Positions 39,783 through 48,702 of a DNA stretch of 64,000 nucleotides are shown piece after piece (within the stretch, counting starts at the first letter, position 1; each line of letters starts with the position of its first letter). Where the stretch lies: positions 82,358 to 146,357 of the forward strand of contig NZ_AGFU01000016.1 of NCBI RefSeq assembly GCF_000226955.1, read 5' to 3'. Source of the stretch: Sphingomonas elodea ATCC 31461 (lineage in GTDB: Bacteria; Pseudomonadota; Alphaproteobacteria; Sphingomonadales; Sphingomonadaceae). The notes beneath the pieces are model-generated. The model did no database searches and was not told the DNA's origin. It worked only from the letters and a program-made list of their open reading frames with translations. A program made the translations under genes and the position numbers.

Positions 39783-41455
39783 CGCCGCTCCTAGCTAGGC
39801 TGCGGGAGCGTCTCGACGCCGCCGGAACGGCCGCCCTGCGCAACATGCCCGAGCCGGATCTCGTGGCGCTCCGTCGGGAGGCGACTGCGCTGAGATCGAT
39901 GCTCGGAGGCTCCGGATCCGGTGCCGGTGGCTCGACAGACCGAATCCGCGATGAGGTGTTGAAGTTCAGGGACACCGGGCGGCTCGCGGACGTGCGTTCC
40001 GCGCGCCTCGTGTGTTGGGGCACGCGTCTCGGCGACAGGACGCATGCACCGCTCATCGAGGACGGCGACAGGTTCGAGCCACTGCTGGACGAAGTCGACG
40101 CCTTCCGCAGCATGCCGAGGCCATACCGACGTTGCTGGCGTGGGCTTCTGGACGGCTACATCAACTACGACCCAGACGAGGCCCGCGATCATGGTGCCAG
40201 GAACTGGCGGCGCCTCCGCGAGTACCTGAACGACAATTTGCCAGGGCTGGCGCGAGCCGGGCAGTCGCCGGACTGGCTCATCGCGGTGGACGAGCATGCC
40301 AACATCCTCAGCGACGACCCGTGCTCAAGATACGGGGCCGAACTTCTCGGCGGCGGGAGCGACGCGCTCGAGGTTCTCCGCCGGGAACTCTCGGCCGGGG
40401 ACTCGTCATGGATCGGAAGGCGCATATTCGAGGCGCAGATCGCAGCGGCCATCGGCTTCGACGACCGACGCTTCCGTAGCGTGATCTCGAAGGTCCTCGA
40501 CATCATCGGCGCTCACGATCTGCTCGCCGACGAGGCGCTCTCGCGCGTGCTGGATCGCTACTCGATGTGCGAAAGCGCCGAAATCGAACCCGCTCTCCGT
40601 GACGCGTCGGTTTCACGCTGGGGCAATCCCTGGCTCGAGCGCAATGACACGAGGTGGACGCTGGTCCGTCCGGAGACCCGATCCATGGTCTCCTCCTGGC
40701 TGAAGCTCCGCCTGATCGAGGATTTCTTCAGCCTGCTTTCCGAGGATGGCGTGAATGATCAGCGCAGGATCAACTTCTGGAAGCGCTACGTGGATCAGAT
40801 TAGTGACATGCACTTCGCGCTGGGCGACGCGGCCTATCGAGATCCGCGGCCAGACTTCCGGGCGCTCCGCCAATCGATGAAGGGACGACTGCTGGAACTC
40901 TCGAACGGCGGATCCCCGCGCAACAACGCCTTCATAATGCGCATCGGCGGGCACGTGTTCGTTGAGTTCGGCGAAACCGGCAACGCCATGTTCGCCTTCG
41001 ACGCGGAGAGCCTGCCCTTCGATCTTCGGAAACCATGGGTCGCTGGAAACAAAACTGCGCTCAAGCATCCGAGCTTCGCCGCGCGTATGACCCACACCGA
41101 CAGCGCCGGTGAGCGCTGGGAACGGAAGATCGAGCGGCGGATCTCGGAACTGGGCGCGAAGCGGACGACGCCGCCGTTGCCAGCTCAACCATCGACTCAT
41201 TCCGGTAATATCCGGCGGCCGGCCGAGCCTGATTACGCGCCTCGTTGGCGATCCACGCCTGCGCAAACTGCGTCTGGAGACGACGCGGGCCTGTTCGCGA
41301 TACTCGCGGCGCATGGCATCAAGTCGGTGGACTCCCGCGACAAGGGCGGGACGTTCTGGGCATACGCTCCGAGGTCCAGCGCTGCGTCGAAGGAGCTGGT
41401 GGATCGGGGCTTCGCCTGGTCGGACCGGCGCGGCGCCTGGTATCTGCGGCGATGA
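39779..41455 (+). CDS. zorC: Zorya anti-phage protein ZorC (EH-signature domain)
   Basis: A 558-residue protein with the EH-signature domain that defines ZorC of type I Zorya. The C-terminal third contains 'RINFWKRYVDQISDMHFALGD', RPDFRALRQSMKGRL, and 'NNAFIMRIGGHVFVEFGETGNAMFAF'. The GTG at 39779 overlaps the zorB stop (GTGA); another GTG three codons earlier is possible. Studies of Zorya assign ZorC a DNA-binding cytosolic role recruited by the ZorAB motor. A C-terminal extension after residue 480 has a short globular end (FAILAAHGIKSVDSRDKGGT). Confidence 0.9.
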   Translation: MTPLLARLRERLDAAGTAALRNMPEPDLVALRREATALRSMLGGSGSGAGGSTDRIRDEVLKFRDTGRLADVRSARLVCWGTRLGDRTHAPLIEDGDRFEPLLDEVDAFRSMPRPYRRCWRGLLDGYINYDPDEARDHGARNWRRLREYLNDNLPGLARAGQSPDWLIAVDEHANILSDDPCSRYGAELLGGGSDALEVLRRELSAGDSSWIGRRIFEAQIAAAIGFDDRRFRSVISKVLDIIGAHDLLADEALSRVLDRYSMCESAEIEPALRDASVSRWGNPWLERNDTRWTLVRPETRSMVSSWLKLRLIEDFFSLLSEDGVNDQRRINFWKRYVDQISDMHFALGDAAYRDPRPDFRALRQSMKGRLLELSNGGSPRNNAFIMRIGGHVFVEFGETGNAMFAFDAESLPFDLRKPWVAGNKTALKHPSFAARMTHTDSAGERWERKIERRISELGAKRTTPPLPAQPSTHSGNIRRPAEPDYAPRWRSTPAQTASGDDAGLFAILAAHGIKSVDSRDKGGTFWAYAPRSSAASKELVDRGFAWSDRRGAWYLRR

Positions 41456-44400
41456 TCTGGGGCCGCAAGACCAAGCCGTCATCCGCGGTTCTCGAAGAGG
41501 CTGCACCGCGCGCGCAGCTCGATGAAGATGGGCTCCGCTTCCCTTTAGGTCGCTTGGAGGCGCCGTCGGCGGCAGCCAGCGCCGCGCTCCTCGATCAGCT
41601 GGCCGACGAGGGACTTGCGGAGCGGACCGGCGATGGACACCGCATGAGCTGGGCTCAGCTCTATGTTCTTCTCGAGGACGAGGAGGCGGCGGGGGAACTT
41701 CAGATTCTCGGTCTCCCGCCGACGGTTAGCGCAGCGCCCCGTCTCGTCAGTCGGAAGTCGCTCACGGATCCCGACTTCGTCGTGGCCATCGACGGCTGGA
41801 TCGGCGCGGACCGCCGAATTCTGGCTGACACTCGCCTCAAGGGCGGCGCTCTCGAGCTCCGGGGCGAGGTGAACCTGCTGCCGCCGGCGGCGTGGCGTCT
41901 GGTCGAGCGGGTGAGGAGCTTCGCACGTCGTTCCGACGAGGACAGGGGAGAGGCAGGGCAGCGTCGAGCCTGGGGCGAGATCCGCGGTCTTGCGCTGGCG
42001 GCCGGCGCTCATCTCGACGATTTTCTCTTCCGGACCGTTGTCCTCACGCCGGAGCGTCTGCAGCTCGCATTGCGCCGCTCCGGGGAACTCGGGCTGGTTG
42101 AGGTCGAGCCTTGGTTCGAGGGCGCTCCTGCGGACTGGCTCGAGGCCTTCGACCGATCCGGCCAGGTGAGGGAGCGATACGACCTCCCCACGTCGGACGG
42201 GATTGTCCAGGTCATGATCTCGCCCGAGGTCGGCACGGTCCTGCGGGAGGTGAAGCGGATGCCCGGCCGCCGGGTCGCCGGGCAACGGGCGGAGGCGTTC
42301 CTCCTCAACCCGATCGCGGCGCTCGGCCCGGACGCGGCGAGAGTGGTGGACGAAAGCCAATTCGAGGCCGCGAAGCAAGAAGCGGGGATCGTCTTCGAGA
42401 GGTTCGCGGCGATCACGCCCGAGACTCACGGGAGCGGGGCGCTCGGTCTGCTCATTTCGAGCGGCTCAGGCGACGCCATCGAAACTCGCCAGGTGATGCT
42501 CGAGGAGAGTGACGCTCTCGAGTTCGCGGACGGCGTGGAGCGCAACCTCAACCGGGGCCTCCAGCTCTTCGCATGGGATGAATACGAGTTCGAGCTGGAC
42601 GGTGACAGCCACCTCCACTGCGAGGCACTTCGGCGAGCCGTCACGCGACGCGACAAGGGCCTGATCAAGCACGGGGAGGTTTACGATCTCTCCGGATACT
42701 CCGACCGCGTCGAGGGCATCGGCCAGGAGAAGTCGTTCTACTCGCCGCATATCGCCAAACGTGACGACGGCGATAGCTGGTTTCCCGAGAACATCGTGCC
42801 GATGATCGGCTGGAATGACGCGACGACAGGAGAGCCGAGCTTCCTCCCTTTGACGGACGATCTCGCCGAGCAGCTGCGGTCTGGCGTCCTGAACGCTAAG
42901 CGGGCGGGCGAGGCCTCGGTTCAACTTGATGGATGCCCAACGCCCATTCCCGTGCGCGAGGCCGAGGCCATTGCAGCGACCTTCGCCAAGGTGGGAGAGC
43001 AGGCGAAGAAGGGGACGTTCAAGCCGACAGGCGCACCGCGGCGGGGCCCCAAGCCCACCCTCATCCTGAAGAGCAACATCGGCCAGGTCGACTACCGTGA
43101 AGAGCGTCTCGCGGCCCTCGCGGTTGAGCCCGGCCCCCCTCGCCTTCCACGGGCGCTAAAATCCACGGTACAGTTGAAGCCACACCAGCTGGATGGGCTC
43201 GCATGGATGCAGCATCTCCTCGGCCTAGCTCCCGACCACTGCCGCGGTGCGCTGCTCGCCGACGACATGGGGTTGGGGAAGACGCTTCAGATTCTCAGCC
43301 TCGTTGCCAGAGCGCGGGAGGAGGACCCCGCGATGCCGCCGGCGCTCGTAGTCGCACCTCTTTCGCTTCTCGAGAACTGGCGGGAGGAGGCGGAGAAGTT
43401 CCTGGAGGCCGGGTCTCTTCGGATACTCACGGCCTATGGTGAGGGCCTCGCGGACCTCCGGGTCGACAAGACCTCCGTGGACGAGCAGCTACGTCGGGAG
43501 GGGCTGGTCCGCTTCCTCAAGCCGAATTGGCGGGGCAACGCCGATCTCGTCCTGACGACCTACGAAACGCTCCGCGATCTCGAGTTCTCGTTCGGTCGCG
43601 AGCGATGGTCCGTCATGGTCTGCGACGAGGCTCAGAAGATCAAGAATCCCAACGCGGCGATGACCCGGGCCGCGAAGAAGCAGCAGGCCAGATTCCGCAT
43701 CGCGTGCACGGGAACCCCGGTCGAAAACAGTCTGGTCGACCTCTGGTGCCTCTTCGACTTCGTGCAGCCTGGACTGCTCGGCGCCCTCAACGAGTTCGGC
43801 TCGACCTACCGTCGCCCGATCGAGGCGAAGAACGACGAGGACAGAGCGAAGGTGGAGGAGCTCCGCCGCATGATCACGCCGCAGCTCCTCCGTCGAATGA
43901 AGGCTGAGGTCGCGACCGACCTGAAGTCGAAGAGGGTCGACGAGGAGAGCCGCTCGCTCCCTATGGGCGCGTTCCAGCGCGGGCTCTACGTCAGCGCGAT
44001 AGAGGCCTTCCGACGTCAGTCCGCGGGTGCCCCCGGCCGGCACCTGGCGCTGCTGCATCGGCTTCGGCTGCTTTGCTCGGATCCGGGAGACGGGGGCGCC
44101 GAGACGCTTGAGCCGATCGAGATTTATAGGTCGCGGTCGCCGAAACTCGACTGGCTCATCGACACGCTCGACAGCATCCGGGCGAAGGATGAGAAGGCGA
44201 TCGTCTTCTGCGAGTTCAAGGCTATCCAACGTCTGATCCGACACTATGTTAAAGATGCGTTCGGCATCCCCGTGGACATCATCAACGGCGACACGTCTGC
44301 GGTCGCCAGCAGCGTCGACAGCCGGCAAAAGCGCATTCGCGCCTTCCAGGAGAGCCCTGGCTTCGGCGTCATCGTCCTGTCTCCCGTCGCCGTCGGCTTC

Positions 44401-44682
44401 GGCGTGAACATGCAGGCGGCGAACCACGTCGTCCACTTCACCCGCACATGGAATCCCGCAAAGGAGGATCAGGCGACCGATCGCGCATATCGGATAGGGC
44501 AGACGAAAGACGTGTTCGTCTACTATCCGACGGTTGCCGCGGTGGATTTCAAGACATTCGACGTGAAGCTTGACGAGCTGCTGGAGCGAAAGCGTTCGCT
44601 TGCAAGCGACATGCTTAATGGCAGTGGAGACATAGGTTTGAGTGATTTCGACGTGGATGAGCTCAGACCCAGGGTCGTCTGA
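41452..44682 (+). CDS. zorD: Zorya anti-phage protein ZorD (SNF2 helicase-nuclease)
   Basis: A 1,076-residue effector, the usual ZorD length. The N-terminal 560 residues form a family-specific regulatory region. The SNF2 ATPase follows: Walker A LLADDMGLGKT at about 601-611, DEAQ near 725 (VMVCDEAQKIKN), CTGTPVENSLVDLW, and the C-terminal helicase domain with 'AVGFGVNMQAANHVVHFTRTWNP' and QATDRAYRIGQTKDV. In characterised Zorya, ZorD degrades invading DNA. It overlaps zorC by 4 bases (ATGA), so all four genes are coupled. With ZorC present and no ZorE, this is type I. Confidence 0.94.
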   Translation: MIWGRKTKPSSAVLEEAAPRAQLDEDGLRFPLGRLEAPSAAASAALLDQLADEGLAERTGDGHRMSWAQLYVLLEDEEAAGELQILGLPPTVSAAPRLVSRKSLTDPDFVVAIDGWIGADRRILADTRLKGGALELRGEVNLLPPAAWRLVERVRSFARRSDEDRGEAGQRRAWGEIRGLALAAGAHLDDFLFRTVVLTPERLQLALRRSGELGLVEVEPWFEGAPADWLEAFDRSGQVRERYDLPTSDGIVQVMISPEVGTVLREVKRMPGRRVAGQRAEAFLLNPIAALGPDAARVVDESQFEAAKQEAGIVFERFAAITPETHGSGALGLLISSGSGDAIETRQVMLEESDALEFADGVERNLNRGLQLFAWDEYEFELDGDSHLHCEALRRAVTRRDKGLIKHGEVYDLSGYSDRVEGIGQEKSFYSPHIAKRDDGDSWFPENIVPMIGWNDATTGEPSFLPLTDDLAEQLRSGVLNAKRAGEASVQLDGCPTPIPVREAEAIAATFAKVGEQAKKGTFKPTGAPRRGPKPTLILKSNIGQVDYREERLAALAVEPGPPRLPRALKSTVQLKPHQLDGLAWMQHLLGLAPDHCRGALLADDMGLGKTLQILSLVARAREEDPAMPPALVVAPLSLLENWREEAEKFLEAGSLRILTAYGEGLADLRVDKTSVDEQLRREGLVRFLKPNWRGNADLVLTTYETLRDLEFSFGRERWSVMVCDEAQKIKNPNAAMTRAAKKQQARFRIACTGTPVENSLVDLWCLFDFVQPGLLGALNEFGSTYRRPIEAKNDEDRAKVEELRRMITPQLLRRMKAEVATDLKSKRVDEESRSLPMGAFQRGLYVSAIEAFRRQSAGAPGRHLALLHRLRLLCSDPGDGGAETLEPIEIYRSRSPKLDWLIDTLDSIRAKDEKAIVFCEFKAIQRLIRHYVKDAFGIPVDIINGDTSAVASSVDSRQKRIRAFQESPGFGVIVLSPVAVGFGVNMQAANHVVHFTRTWNPAKEDQATDRAYRIGQTKDVFVYYPTVAAVDFKTFDVKLDELLERKRSLASDMLNGSGDIGLSDFDVDELRPRVV

Positions 44683-45152
44683 ACGCTTGTGCGAGGCGCC
44701 GAAAGAATTGAGCATGCCGCGGAAACTCCACCCCAAGCGTGTGCAAACAAGCGAGTGATCGCTCCGTTGGCGTCGGCGAGGATCGCTGACGCAATCGACG
44801 CGGCACATGCGCTTGACTGATAAATTTACATATATTGACATGGTAGCATGGCTCGTAAACGACAGCCCTCGACGCAGATGTGCCGCCTCGCCAAACTGAT
44901 GCGGATATTGACCAGACCCGGTCGCTCGCATCAGTCCCCGCGAACGTTTGCTCCTGACAGAAGCTGCCGATGCAGCACTCCGGAGCGGACCGGCAGGAAG
45001 GCGCGCTAATCTCAGCCATTACATGGCCTTAAGCTTGATCCCGAAAGCGGTCTTTCAGTCTTGGTTGATTGGCGGAACTGCGCGGGCGCGGCATCATCTC
45101 TGCTGTGGGCCCGCGCAGATACTGGTGGAGACGACGCTACCCCAACATCTCT
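44683..45152. other. 470-bp gap between convergent zorD and ABC-3C genes, with an inverted repeat
   Basis: No gene is supported. A perfect 10-bp inverted repeat (CTGCGCGGGC at 45078-45087 and its complement at 45109-45118) encloses 21 bases, close to the end of the minus-strand ATPase gene. It could be a bidirectional terminator, though no T-run follows. The middle (44820-44870) is AT-rich. Confidence 0.5.
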
Positions 45153-47216
45153 TCAAAATTCGTCGTCGTGCCCGTTTGGCACTGGCTGCAGAATGAAGCC
45201 TGGGAAATCGATGATGTGGGCACGCTGAGTCATCTCCAGTTGCACCAGCGGCAATGGCTCGGAAGTTGAAACGATGACTTGGCCTCCGGCTTGCGCAGCG
45301 GCCGCAGCTCGCTTCAGGAAGGCAAACAGACTGCCTGAGTCAATCTCCTGCTGCCCAGGTTCATCAAATATTAGCAGCCCTGGATGATTTGTCGGATGAT
45401 TCTGCTGGAGCTCGAACGTGGCAAGCAGATAAGCCCATTTCAGGCGGATCGCGTCGCTTGCTGAGACCTCGAAATTGATTTCCTTTTCGACGATCTCGGT
45501 GCCTTCGCGTTCCCGGACCAAGGGGCGGAAATTGTCTGTCGAAAGCGCAATCTCCGCGGGCTGGAAAGACCGAAACCCGTAGGCTGTCAACTGCTCGATG
45601 ACCTTGACTGTGAGAAGATCGACCTTCTTCAAATCAGTCGCGGTCAGATTGTCGTCGGGCAGCTTGCGCAAGGCGTCGCTGGCTTTTGCCCATCGCTCGG
45701 CAATCGCTTGCAGATCGTCGAGCAGTGAAATGGCAACGTCGTCTATGCTACGCAACTGGCTCAGGAAATTCTGCTGCCGAACGAGATTCTCGATGACCGC
45801 GCGCGACGGTGACGACCCGGGACGGAGCAGTTCCTGACGGAGAGTCCGTAGCTCCTGCTGCTTGTCGTGGAGATTCCGCTCGACACCACGATATCGGCCA
45901 GCAATCTCCTGCAACCGCTCGGACGAGGCGCCCAGGCCGGACCGGTATAACTCAAGCTGCGACTTAACGAACGCGACATTCTCGTCGAGCGCCATGCCCA
46001 ATGCATCGACCGTGGGAAGCAACTCGTTGCTGACGTCTTGATGGCAGGTCGGGCAGACGTGCTCGGACGACGCCTTGCCTAATTCCGACCCGAGCCGCTG
46101 TAACTTTTGGGCGTCCTGGTTGCGGCGAAGGTCGACTTCAAGCCCTCGAACTCTTGCGGTGAGAGCTTGGCTCTCCTGAACCTCGGATGCATATTCGCTA
46201 CGAACGGTTTCGAGAACTGCTGTCTCGGTATCTATCTGCTCACGCAGGAGCACGATTCGGGCTTCAATCTGCGGTGCGACATTGTCGACCGTTTCCATCT
46301 GCGCCGCTTCCAGCTCCGCGATGCGCTCATCGATTTCGGCGACAAGCGTTGAAAGCCGGACCCATTCGCCCTCATGGAAGAGCTGCAAGTCTATTTCCGG
46401 CTGCAGCGCGAATTCCGCGTTTGGTTGCTGCGGCAGACCTCGAATTCGGCCGATCCTAGCTGCAGCCTCAGCGAGCTTGCTACGCTCTTGGGTCCATCGA
46501 TTGTTGAGCTCCGCGATGGCGTTCCTTAATTCGGACCGCTGGCGCCGAAATTGCGCGACGTCCAGATTGAGGAGGAACTCCATCACTCTGCGCGCGATAT
46601 CCTGAATACGGAAGAAGGTCGGGAATGGTCCTTGGATTGTGGACCAACCTCGCTTCTGCTCGACGAATAGCATCGGAAAGATGGCTTCGAGATATAGTGG
46701 ACATTCAGCACCGTCGAAGCGCGCCACGATCGGCAGGTTCCAACCCAGAAACGATGCGAGGAAGAAGTGGAACCCATCCTCCCGAACCGCCGATCCGCTA
46801 TCGAGCACGTAGAAATCGCGCTGCCGCGTGCGCGCTGCGCCTTCAGTCAATGACGGCCCGAATGTGGCCTGGATTAGCTTTGTGTCCTTTCCGCCGACGA
46901 CATCGCGATGGAGGACAATGATCTCGCCGCGATCGTTCTCTAACTCCAGTTCGACGAACGATTGCAGGACCATTTCATATGGCGTGTTCTCAGCCGCATG
47001 GATGCGTTCCCGCATCGCATATGGCAGCGGAATAGCCAGTTGTGGACCTAACGACCGCTCAAGGCCCAGCACGTAGATCACCGCCTGCAAGCACGTCGAT
47101 TTGCCCGAGGTATTTGGTGCCTGGATAATGTTGAGGCCGGCATCAAAAGGAATGTCTGCCTGGAACGACTGGTCCGCAGTGAAGGAGCGCAGGCGCAGGT
47201 GGCGAAGTCGAATCAC
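45153..47216 (-). CDS. SMC/Rad50-like ATPase of an ABC-three-component (ABC-3C) system
   Basis: A 687-residue ATPase. Walker A APNTSGKST is at 33-41; a central coiled coil (about 225-520) is interrupted by a Rad50-type zinc hook HVCPTCHQDV with Cys388 and Cys391; the C-terminal half has Walker B LLIFDEPGQQEID and an IVSTSEP switch. It follows a small middle component and a predicted nuclease in one operon, the arrangement called ABC-3C by Aravind and colleagues, proposed as a conflict system. It overlaps the middle gene by 4 bases. It probably senses DNA structure and controls the nuclease. Confidence 0.85.
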   Translation of the reverse strand: MIRLRHLRLRSFTADQSFQADIPFDAGLNIIQAPNTSGKSTCLQAVIYVLGLERSLGPQLAIPLPYAMRERIHAAENTPYEMVLQSFVELELENDRGEIIVLHRDVVGGKDTKLIQATFGPSLTEGAARTRQRDFYVLDSGSAVREDGFHFFLASFLGWNLPIVARFDGAECPLYLEAIFPMLFVEQKRGWSTIQGPFPTFFRIQDIARRVMEFLLNLDVAQFRRQRSELRNAIAELNNRWTQERSKLAEAAARIGRIRGLPQQPNAEFALQPEIDLQLFHEGEWVRLSTLVAEIDERIAELEAAQMETVDNVAPQIEARIVLLREQIDTETAVLETVRSEYASEVQESQALTARVRGLEVDLRRNQDAQKLQRLGSELGKASSEHVCPTCHQDVSNELLPTVDALGMALDENVAFVKSQLELYRSGLGASSERLQEIAGRYRGVERNLHDKQQELRTLRQELLRPGSSPSRAVIENLVRQQNFLSQLRSIDDVAISLLDDLQAIAERWAKASDALRKLPDDNLTATDLKKVDLLTVKVIEQLTAYGFRSFQPAEIALSTDNFRPLVREREGTEIVEKEINFEVSASDAIRLKWAYLLATFELQQNHPTNHPGLLIFDEPGQQEIDSGSLFAFLKRAAAAAQAGGQVIVSTSEPLPLVQLEMTQRAHIIDFPGFILQPVPNGHDDEF

Positions 47217-47725
47217 GCTGCGGTCCTTTCCCCGAGGAGCGCAGAAACGCGAATCTCTGTCAGCTTTTTGGCATGCTCGGAGATGATCGCCCGTTCCTGC
47301 TCCAGAGCGTCCTCAATTTTCTCAATCTCTCCGACCGCGGTCAGGCCCGCCTGGGTCAGCTGCAATGAGGCTCGCCCACCAGCCTTGGTCCATTCTGCAA
47401 GCCGCTCACCGACAACGAAGTCGATCGCGCGCGCGAAGGCGGGTTCGACCCGCAAGTTCCAGGGCAGGATCTTTGTATCGGCATCGATCGCATCTCGCAG
47501 TGTGCTGATCTGATTTGACCGGATCGCATCGTTTAAAATGTGAAGTTTCGCCAGCGAGGCGCGAGCCGATCGCGAGCCCGCTAGCATCAATAGGATAAGC
47601 GATACGCGCCAAGTGATGCGCATGTCTCCGGGCACAGGCGTCGGCCGCCGCTTGAAGGAAAAACGGGTGTGCGAGAATTCGGAGCTGCTCAAGACGCACC
47701 CTCTTCCGGAAAATCCAGCGGACAA
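47213..47725 (-). CDS. ABC-3C middle component
   Basis: A 170-residue protein between nuclease and ATPase genes, overlapping both (37 and 4 bases). The conserved core begins at about residue 35 with RITWRVSLILLMLAGSRSARASLAKLHIL, typical of middle components, then has 'WTKAGGRASLQLTQAGLTAV', a winged-helix-like segment, and a helical C-terminus. The first 34 residues may not be translated; a start at Met35 would remove most of the overlap. Assigned mainly by operon position. Confidence 0.7.
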   Translation of the reverse strand: MSAGFSGRGCVLSSSEFSHTRFSFKRRPTPVPGDMRITWRVSLILLMLAGSRSARASLAKLHILNDAIRSNQISTLRDAIDADTKILPWNLRVEPAFARAIDFVVGERLAEWTKAGGRASLQLTQAGLTAVGEIEKIEDALEQERAIISEHAKKLTEIRVSALLGERTAA

Positions 47726-48606
47726 CGGATCAGCCAGTCGCTGATCGTTCCATGCGCGATGCGAGTGCGAAGTCCTGGATTGAGCGTCGGCAGCGCCTCC
47801 GCAAGGGAGGTTTCCATTCTGCTCATGCTCTCTTGAAGTTGCTGGCCCGGCAGGGTGGAGGTCGCGCCGAAGGCTATAAGCCGAGCCTCTTCTGCCTCAA
47901 TCGTTTCGAACGCGCGTTCCCAGAGGACAGCGTGATTCTCACGCAACTGTTGAAGCGCATTCTCACGATGGAGGTGCGCCTTCACAAATTGATCGCGCTG
48001 GACTGCAACCTGCTGGGCAGACGCTGTCGAGCCAAATGCCCGACCGAGCTTGTCATCAATGCGTGCGCCAATTTCCGTATCGCCAGCATCTTTCACCTGC
48101 TGGTCGGTCGGCGAAACGATACTTAGCGGCAAGCCCAACGACATAGCCCTCAGCTGCTCTAGCTCAGCCTGAAAATCCTCTTGAGAGTGGCAGAGGGCCT
48201 CAAAGTCCGTGGTCAGAAAGGATAGGCCGCCTGCCTTAATCGCGAGGCCGCGCGCACGGATGGATGCAACCACATCCTTATTGTCCAGGAAAGGACAGAG
48301 AAGGATCCACCGCCGGGCCATCGTTCCCGCAAGCAGTTTCTTGATCGTTTCCCTATTTTTTTCAAGCTTCGGCAAGTCGCGACCAGCTTTGGCCTTCATG
48401 GCGCTGGCAGCCTTGGCGACGTTCGACGCCTCTTCGGGCGCGTAACATTGGTAAAGGCAACCGCAGGTCGTGAAGAACTCGAGTCCGGCGTCGCCCTTTA
48501 CCTTGTCTGGGACGACCTGGATATTCTCAGCACCATGACGGCGCTGGACGAGCTGTAGCGCAAATTCCTGCCACTCCTTTCCCTTCCATTCTCGCCGAGT
48601 TGCCAT
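47689..48606 (-). CDS. Restriction-endonuclease-fold effector of the ABC-3C cassette
   Basis: A 305-residue protein. The N-terminus looks like a PD-(D/E)XK nuclease: a helix with Glu (WKGKEWQEFALQLVQRRHGAENIQ), then VVPDKVKGDAGLEFF with Asp39 and a following acidic residue, and CLYQCYAPEE with Gln53 in place of the usual Lys. The remainder is helical and may bind the partner proteins. The start at 48606 follows GGGGGAAGG and excludes 28 unlikely residues upstream. First gene of the cassette. Nuclease activity is predicted only. Confidence 0.72.
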   Translation of the reverse strand: MATRREWKGKEWQEFALQLVQRRHGAENIQVVPDKVKGDAGLEFFTTCGCLYQCYAPEEASNVAKAASAMKAKAGRDLPKLEKNRETIKKLLAGTMARRWILLCPFLDNKDVVASIRARGLAIKAGGLSFLTTDFEALCHSQEDFQAELEQLRAMSLGLPLSIVSPTDQQVKDAGDTEIGARIDDKLGRAFGSTASAQQVAVQRDQFVKAHLHRENALQQLRENHAVLWERAFETIEAEEARLIAFGATSTLPGQQLQESMSRMETSLAEALPTLNPGLRTRIAHGTISDWLIRCPLDFPEEGAS

Positions 48607-48702
48607 GCCTTCCCCCAAAAGAAGAGAATTACGGAACACACGTCTCGCTGCAACTGGAAACGCGCGGATTAGGTCTTGAGCCCTGCCCAACGGGGTAACC
48701 GC

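Noticed and set aside
37092-44682. Type II Zorya
   Set aside because: Type II has ZorE (HNH) instead of ZorC and ZorD; both ZorC and ZorD are intact here.
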